Both the position numbers and the translations under genes were made by a program. Below, in pieces: positions 31,538 through 35,783 of a stretch of 35,783 nucleotides of DNA. The DNA comes from Acidimicrobiaceae bacterium. GTDB taxonomy: Bacteria; Actinomycetota; Acidimicrobiia; Acidimicrobiales; Aldehydirespiratoraceae. Where the stretch lies: assembly GCA_009835735.1 (NCBI GenBank), contig VXWX01000032.1, positions 1 to 35,783 on the forward strand, given 5' to 3'. The notes under the pieces are model-generated. The model was not told the origin of the DNA, ran no database searches, and saw nothing but the letters and a program-made list of their open reading frames with translations. Numbering within the stretch: position 1 is the first letter of the stretch; the number at the start of each line of letters is the position of its first letter.

Positions 31538-31577
31538 CGGTCCGAGCAACCCATCCGTGCTGGGTCGTAGTAGCCCG

Positions 31578-31914
31578 CTATTGATGCGTCCACGTGCGTC
31601 AGTGCCAGTCCGTGGCAGTTGACGCCTATGAAGTCGACCGCCACCCCGCCCCCCGGATCTCGAGGGAATCGCTGCATGAAGTGGCGGGCCGGGTGCGGAT
31701 TGTCCGGTCCCGGCCCTGTGGGGAGGGGGCGGCTCAGCGACACTGTCCGGCCCGTGCGCACCGCGGTCGCCGAACTCCGCCTCTTCTCGGCCGTGATCAG
31801 GTTGAGCGCCCCCAACTCGTCGTCGTGCCCCCATCGTCCCCAGTTGCGATGCTTGGCCAGATAGGCGTTGATGTCCTCGGCCGTCAATCGATCGTCGGCG
31901 GTCGTGTCTGACAT
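31578..31914 (-). pseudogene. Truncated cyclase/kynurenine formamidase-like gene
   Basis: ATG 31914 opens a reading frame whose first 110 or so residues resemble the cyclase family, metal-dependent hydrolases related to kynurenine formamidase: R-N-W-G-R-W-G-H-D-D-E-L-G-A-L-N-L-I-T, then V-S-L-S-R-P-L and C-H-G-L-A-L-T-H-V-D-A, the last being the start of the H-x-x-T-H-x-D metal site. Such proteins normally run 250-330 residues. Here similarity ends right after the metal motif near 31578, and the frame runs on only as antisense of ridA to 31234. The gene has lost roughly its last two thirds, so it is probably a remnant left by deletion or rearrangement next to ridA. Confidence 0.75.
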
Positions 31915-31966
31915 CGCAACTCCTAGACGTTCACTTCCGTTGGGCTGTTTGCGGACGCCGCTGGCG

Positions 31967-32287
31967 TCAGGTCGGGGGCTCGGCAGTCAGGTGGGTTGGG
32001 ATGTCGCGCCGGGCGTGGAGGACGCGCCAGATGTCGATGCGGTCGTCTTGGGGCACGTAGAAGATGAGGTAGGGAAACTGCTGGAGAGACCAGCTCCGCA
32101 ACCCCGGGATCTCGAGTTCGAACGCAAGTCGGAGAGAGCCACTGTTCGGATAGTGGCGGAGATGGGTGATGGCGGCCTCGAGCGCGTCCACGAAGTCGAG
32201 TGCCGCCTGCGAGCCGGCTTCCTCGCGATAGTGGTCAACCGCGGCCTCAATGTCGGCGGCGGCCAGGGCGCGAAGGTCAACCTGCAC
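31967..32287 (-). CDS. parE: ParE/RelE family toxin
   Basis: A 106-residue type II toxin of the ParE/RelE superfamily. Typical features are the N-terminal helix A-A-A-D-I-E-A-A-V-D-H-Y-R-E-E-A-G (about 8-24), D-F-V-D-A-L-E-A-A-I, the short G-S-L-R-L-A-F segment, L-R-S-W-S-L-Q-Q-F-P-Y-L-I-F-Y and the C-terminal R-V-L-H-A-R-R-D-I. ParE toxins poison DNA gyrase while RelE toxins cut mRNA; the H-A-R-R-D-I ending and the partner point to ParE. The ORF starts eight bases after the antitoxin stop, in the same operon. It would be neutralised by the adjacent antitoxin. Confidence 0.9.
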   Translation of the reverse strand: MQVDLRALAAADIEAAVDHYREEAGSQAALDFVDALEAAITHLRHYPNSGSLRLAFELEIPGLRSWSLQQFPYLIFYVPQDDRIDIWRVLHARRDIPTHLTAEPPT

Positions 32288-32295
32288 CGACCTGT

Positions 32296-32529
32296 TCAGG
32301 CGTCGGCTTGGGCTCGGTGTCGGAGCGACGCGAAGTAGGCGGCGTCCGCGCTGCCGGCGACGGGGGTGCGGGCTCCCTCAAGGATCGCGGCTCGGAGTTG
32401 ACGGCGGTCGTGGTCCCGTCGGATCAGATCACGCACATACTCACTCGTCGATCCGTAGTGGCCATGGTTGACCTGCGAGTCGACAAAACTCTTGAGTTCG
32501 TCCGGCAGTGACACGTTCATTGTCGTCAT
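32296..32529 (-). CDS. parD: ParD-like ribbon-helix-helix antitoxin
   Basis: From ATG 32529 the protein has 77 residues. The N-terminal ribbon-helix-helix is M-T-T-M-N-V-S-L-P-D-E-L-K-S-F-V-D followed by Y-G-S-T-S-E-Y-V-R-D-L-I-R-R (about residues 25-38), which is the standard ParD pattern. The C-terminal half, charged and flexible, would wrap the toxin. ParD proteins bind their own promoter. A perfect inverted repeat begins 17 bases upstream of the start codon and is the likely operator. An in-frame upstream start (32565) would place coding sequence over that operator and is less likely. Confidence 0.9.
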   Translation of the reverse strand: MTTMNVSLPDELKSFVDSQVNHGHYGSTSEYVRDLIRRDHDRRQLRAAILEGARTPVAGSADAAYFASLRHRAQADA

Positions 32530-32545
32530 GCCTGCCGATTGTACC

Positions 32546-32568
32546 CTCTTGGCAAAGATTGCCAAGAG
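32546..32568. promoter_or_regulatory. Likely ParD autoregulatory operator
   Basis: CTCTTGGCA-AAGAT-TGCCAAGAG is a perfect 9-base inverted repeat with a 5-base spacer, 17 bases upstream of the antitoxin start. Its symmetry and place fit binding of two ribbon-helix-helix dimers to repress the toxin-antitoxin operon. Confidence 0.7.
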
Positions 32569-32623
32569 ATACCGGGTGACCCTGAGCTTTATCTGCTAAT
32601 AGTGCTGAGACTACTGTATTGTT

Positions 32624-35600
32624 GTGTCAACTATCACAATTAGGGTTGTGCTTGGGGCGGTGCTGATGGTGTTGTTGGCGCCGTCGGCGGTGTTTGTGGG
32701 GCTGGGCGGATCGGGATCGGTGCAGGCTCAGGGGAGCGACAACCAGAGGGCCGTCAGGATCGACGTCACCCTCACCGGCAACTTCGTCCAGGGTGCGCTG
32801 GCTTCAGGTGAGACGCTTCCGGCTGACGCGACATTCGGCAGCGTGGCCTTCGCGACGCACGAGAGCACGGTCAGCTACTTCAATGCGGGCGAGGCGGCCA
32901 GTGCCGGGCTCAAGGCATTCGCCGAGACCGGTTCGACCGAGCTGCTAGTGGAGGAGTTCGCCGCACAGACCAACGGCGCCAACGTCTATCCGACGAAGAA
33001 GAATGGGGGGACTTTCCCGCAGGGTGCGACGGCTGCACAGGTGTTCGGGTCCCACCGCGCCTCCCGTGGCCAGGACCATTTGACTTTCGTGGCCAGTTTG
33101 AGCGAGTCGCCCGACTGGTTCGTCGGGGCTCGCAATATCGAGCTGCGGCCGGGCGGCGTGTGGATTGAGGAGTTGGAGGTGGACCTTTTTGCTTGGGATG
33201 CGGGCACGGACAGTGGCACGGACTGGGACTCGGCGGATTCGGTCACCGATCCACCGGCGAGTGTCGCCTCCCTGAAGGGCGTGGGCAAGTTCAGCGGTAC
33301 GCCGGTCGCCAAGCTGAAGATCACCATGCTCTCCCCGCCGAGCAGCGGGACTTACCAGCGGGTCCTTAGGGCGGACGCCAACTCGCTGGACGGCGCGCTC
33401 AACGTGTTCTGGGATGCGTACCCGCCCAAGTTCAAGGTGATTCGCAACCGCCTGCACACGGTGGACTTCGACCGATATCTGGTTGCCTGGAGGTCGGGTG
33501 ACGAGGAGTTCCAGACCGATCTGGGTGGGGACCGGGTCAAGGTGGTCATGGGCCGCGACAGCACGAACACGGTGCTCGAGGGGCTGACCAACGGCACCGA
33601 GTACACGGTGAGGGTGACCCACGCCAATGCGGTCGGCGCGGCGGACCATCACTCGCGGCCATCGACGGCGACTCCGGTTGCGAGGGAGCGGGTGCTGGTC
33701 AGCACGTTCGGCCGAGGGCTCAGTCACAGCTGGGGACTGAGGCTGAATGCGACCGCCAACGATCGCGGGAGCAAGTTCGCGTACAACCGGTTCACCACCG
33801 GCCCCAGCGCGGCCAATTTGGGCAGCGTCACGTTCGCGAGGCTTCAGCCCTCATTCAGTTCCTCATCGCCCACAGTCCCGAAGCTCGAACTGCACTTGCT
33901 TGAGGACTTGCCGGGCGGCGAGGTCGGCGACTCCAAGTTCTCCCAACCGGGCCAGCCCGGTGCGCTGGTAGGGAAGTTCGTCTCGCCGCCGGAATACCAC
34001 GATGGTCCGGCCAAGTTTGTCGCGCCGGGCGACGGTTTCGCTCTCGAGGCTTCGACCGACTACTGGCTGAAGCTGGTGTTGGTCCAGGGCGAGGTGGTGA
34101 TTCCGATGACCATGATCGGCGGTCCGGATCCACACAACGGTCTGGATCCGGGCAGCCTGACCGGGTGGGACATCAGCAATGCATGCCAGTGGAGCCTCGT
34201 TGACATCTGGCATTCACATCGCACCCGCATGTGCAGCTATTACTCGAACTTCATGGTCTTGTTGAGCGGTCCGGTCGAGTCGACGTTGCCGCTGGCGAGC
34301 ATCAGCGGCGGATCGGCAATCGAGGGACAGAGCATCGAGTTCACGGTCGAGCTGTCCAGCGCACCCAGCGCCCAGGCCACCGTCCAGTACGACACCGTCG
34401 ACGGCCGCGGCCGCCTGTCGGCGACGACCAGCAACAACGACTACACCGCGGTCAGCGAAGGCACGGTCACGTTCGCTGCGGGCGAGACCACCCAGACGAT
34501 CTCCATCGCGACCAGCGACGACTCGATCGACGAGCACGACGAGCGGTTCATCGTCCGCCTCAGCAGCCCGTCGAGCAATATCGCGCTCAGCGAGCTCGAC
34601 CGCGCGGCCGGCTGGATCATCAACAACGACCAGACCGCGTCGAGCGATTCGACGTTGGCCGGGATCACGCTGACCGACCAGGACGGCAACACGATCGCTC
34701 TGAACGAGACGTTTGATCCGCTCCAGTTCGTCTACACCGCAGATGCCGGCGCCAGCGTGGACACGATGAACCTGGATCTGTCGTTCGGTGAGGGCATAGA
34801 CCCGAACTACATTCGCTACTTCGACGCATTCGGCAAGGTCAAAGAAGGCAACAAGTCACAAGCCAGCAGCGCGCAGTTCAGCCGCATCGGACCCGGCGTC
34901 AACCTGCTCAAGGTCCTGATCACCTCCAAGGACCGCCGCCGGGAGTCGCTCTACAAGGTCATGGTCGACAAGGCCGCCTCGTCGGACGCGTCGATCGCCA
35001 CGCTCGTGCTTCAGGACTTCAAATTCAACGACTTCGTCCTGTCGCCGGCGTTCAGCCCCACGGTCACCGAGTACACGGCAACCGTTGGGAACAACCCGCC
35101 GTTCTTCGTCGATGTCGGTCTCAACCACGCCGGCGCAGACGCCGAGGTCTCCGTCAACGGCGACGTCGTCGTCCCCTACAGCTTCGATTACCCCTCGGAC
35201 GCCTTCGACATGCCAGCCGGGGACAAGACAGTTGCCATAGAGGTCACCGCCGAGGACGGCACCACCCGGACCTACACGTTCACGCTCGAGGCACAGCAAG
35301 GCGATGTCCCCGCCAACCAGACCGCCACTGGCCTACCCGCCATCACGGGCACACCGCAGGTGGGTGAGACGCTCAGCGCGGACATCTCCGGGATCAGCGA
35401 CGCCAACGGGCTCGCCAACGTGCAGTTCAGCTACCAGTGGATACGCAACGACGGCAACACCGACACGCACGTCGTCGGCGCCACCGCACAGACGCACACC
35501 CTGACACGGGCTGATCAGGGCAAGACCATCAAGGTGAGCGTCTCGTTTACCGACGACGACGGGTACACCGAGAGCCTCACCAGCGCCGCCACCACCCAGG

Positions 35601-35783
35601 TCTCGCCGCCACCGAACCAGACCGCCACCGGCCAGCCAACCATCACCGGGACCGCCGTGCTGGGTGAGACGCTCAGCGCGGACATCTCGGGGATCAGCGA
35701 CGCCAACGGGCTCGCCAACGTGCAGTTCAGCTACCAGTGGATACGCAACGACGGCAACACCGACACGCACGTCGTCGGCGCCA
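32624..35783 (+). CDS. Large secreted multidomain protein: Spondin_N, FN3-like, Calx-beta, cadherin-like and tandem repeats (partial)
   Basis: An uninterrupted frame from GTG 32624 runs off the window after 1,053 codons. Residues 1-35 are a signal peptide (V-L-G-A-V-L-M-V-L-L-A-P-S-A-V-F-V-G-L, then V-Q-A-Q). Residues about 43-200 resemble bacterial Spondin_N: V-A-F-A-T-H-E-S, N-A-G-E-A-A-S-A-G-L-K-A-F-A-E-T-G, and later D-A-G-T-D-S-G-T-D-W. An FN3-like part (about 243-345) contains G-L-T-N-G-T-E-Y-T-V-R-V. Residues 355-545 are a beta-rich domain I cannot name. Calx-beta follows (about 554-671; D-Y-T-A-V-S-E-G-T-V-T-F-A-A-G), then two cadherin-like beta-sandwich domains (about 671-895), then 100-residue repeats from about 897. 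It is probably a cell-surface or secreted adhesion protein. No clear ribosome binding site precedes GTG; TACTGT (32612-32617) lies seven bases upstream, so the mRNA may be leaderless. Confidence 0.85.
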   Translation, partial: MSTITIRVVLGAVLMVLLAPSAVFVGLGGSGSVQAQGSDNQRAVRIDVTLTGNFVQGALASGETLPADATFGSVAFATHESTVSYFNAGEAASAGLKAFAETGSTELLVEEFAAQTNGANVYPTKKNGGTFPQGATAAQVFGSHRASRGQDHLTFVASLSESPDWFVGARNIELRPGGVWIEELEVDLFAWDAGTDSGTDWDSADSVTDPPASVASLKGVGKFSGTPVAKLKITMLSPPSSGTYQRVLRADANSLDGALNVFWDAYPPKFKVIRNRLHTVDFDRYLVAWRSGDEEFQTDLGGDRVKVVMGRDSTNTVLEGLTNGTEYTVRVTHANAVGAADHHSRPSTATPVARERVLVSTFGRGLSHSWGLRLNATANDRGSKFAYNRFTTGPSAANLGSVTFARLQPSFSSSSPTVPKLELHLLEDLPGGEVGDSKFSQPGQPGALVGKFVSPPEYHDGPAKFVAPGDGFALEASTDYWLKLVLVQGEVVIPMTMIGGPDPHNGLDPGSLTGWDISNACQWSLVDIWHSHRTRMCSYYSNFMVLLSGPVESTLPLASISGGSAIEGQSIEFTVELSSAPSAQATVQYDTVDGRGRLSATTSNNDYTAVSEGTVTFAAGETTQTISIATSDDSIDEHDERFIVRLSSPSSNIALSELDRAAGWIINNDQTASSDSTLAGITLTDQDGNTIALNETFDPLQFVYTADAGASVDTMNLDLSFGEGIDPNYIRYFDAFGKVKEGNKSQASSAQFSRIGPGVNLLKVLITSKDRRRESLYKVMVDKAASSDASIATLVLQDFKFNDFVLSPAFSPTVTEYTATVGNNPPFFVDVGLNHAGADAEVSVNGDVVVPYSFDYPSDAFDMPAGDKTVAIEVTAEDGTTRTYTFTLEAQQGDVPANQTATGLPAITGTPQVGETLSADISGISDANGLANVQFSYQWIRNDGNTDTHVVGATAQTHTLTRADQGKTIKVSVSFTDDDGYTESLTSAATTQVSPPPNQTATGQPTITGTAVLGETLSADISGISDANGLANVQFSYQWIRNDGNTDTHVVGA
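35315..35783 (+). repeat. 300-base in-frame tandem repeat in the surface protein
   Basis: Unit 1 starts at 35315 and unit 2 at 35615, a period of exactly 300 bases or 100 residues. Each unit opens N-Q-T-A-T-G and includes G-E-T-L-S-A-D-I-S-G-I-S-D-A-N-G and F-S-Y-Q-W-I-R-N-D-G. Apart from about 50 variable bases near the start, the two copies are almost identical up to the window end. The second unit is cut by the window, so the copy number is unknown. Confidence 0.93.

Noticed and set aside
31549-31565. ACCCA...TGGGT inverted repeat after ridA as a terminator
   Set aside because: Only five base pairs with a seven-base loop and no T tract; too weak to support.
31234-31577. C-terminal half of the 226-residue frame as a real part of the cyclase protein
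   Set aside because: It is Ser/Met/Arg-rich, mostly antisense to ridA, and has no cyclase similarity, so only the N-terminal remnant is annotated.
1-35783. tRNA, rRNA, insertion sequences, integrases or CRISPR arrays
   Set aside because: Looked for on reading both strands and none could be supported; no transposase-like reading frames or evenly spaced repeats were seen.

Overview
The window reads as a chromosomal segment of a high-GC actinobacterium. The prfB-ftsE-ftsX start, and the many CoA-ligase, LLM-flavoprotein, SDR, acyl-CoA dehydrogenase and TetR genes, suggest a free-living or host-associated member of the Acidimicrobiia. That assignment is inference from gene content; no rRNA or other taxonomic marker is present. 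TGA is used as an ordinary stop codon in many genes here, which matters for the selenoprotein described below.

Layout. 1-2.0 kb: end of prfB (release factor 2), ftsE and ftsX, with tiny ORFs mimicking the start of each fts gene just upstream. 2.0-3.7 kb: alanine dehydrogenase and a divergent Lrp/AsnC regulator. 3.7-6.0 kb: an acyl-CoA dehydrogenase and a zinc alcohol dehydrogenase. 6.2-8.2 kb: an excisionase-type HTH protein, a PrmA-like methyltransferase and a TetR regulator. 8.3-10.8 kb: an LLM flavoprotein and a divergent APH-like phosphotransferase. 10.8-17.1 kb: a six-gene minus-strand operon with overlapping or one-base-shared junctions (acyl-CoA ligase, alpha/beta hydrolase, LLM oxidoreductase, SDR, amidase, enoyl-CoA hydratase-like), with a divergent TetR gene. 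18.0-23.0 kb: a branched-chain amino-acid-type ABC importer (binding protein, LivH, fused LivM-LivG, LivF). 23.2-27.7 kb: a ProX/ProV/ProW-type importer, with proX divergent from proV-proW. 27.8-29.8 kb: a Tm-1-like ATP-binding protein and a PEP-hydrolase-family TIM-barrel protein. 29.9-31.5 kb: a selenocysteine-containing thioredoxin-fold protein and a divergent RidA. 31.6-32.6 kb: a truncated cyclase remnant and a ParDE toxin-antitoxin pair. 32.6 kb to the end: the first 1,053 codons of a large secreted multidomain protein (Spondin_N, FN3-like, Calx-beta, cadherin-like domains, then 100-residue tandem repeats) that runs off the window.

The two strongest observations are as follows. First, the redox protein at 29872-31026 is interrupted by one in-frame TGA exactly where a TlpA/ResA protein has its first catalytic cysteine (W-A-S-W-TGA-G-C-R). 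A hairpin with a GGUCU apical loop lies 14 nt past the TGA, at nearly the same spacing as in the E. coli fdhF SECIS. This is very likely a selenoprotein that standard gene calling splits in two. Second, a 24-bp element, 22/24 identical and containing a near-palindrome fused to a TTGACA -35 box, occurs upstream of both the CoA-ligase operon and the Liv binding-protein gene. It ties substrate uptake and catabolism into one probable regulon, perhaps under the TetR protein encoded next to the first copy.

How the genes may work together (inference): the Liv importer and six-gene operon probably take up, hydrolyse, CoA-activate and oxidise one unidentified organic amide or ester. The ProXVW-like importer may serve the Tm-1/PEP-hydrolase pair. 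No tRNA, rRNA, CRISPR array, transposase or phage gene was seen.
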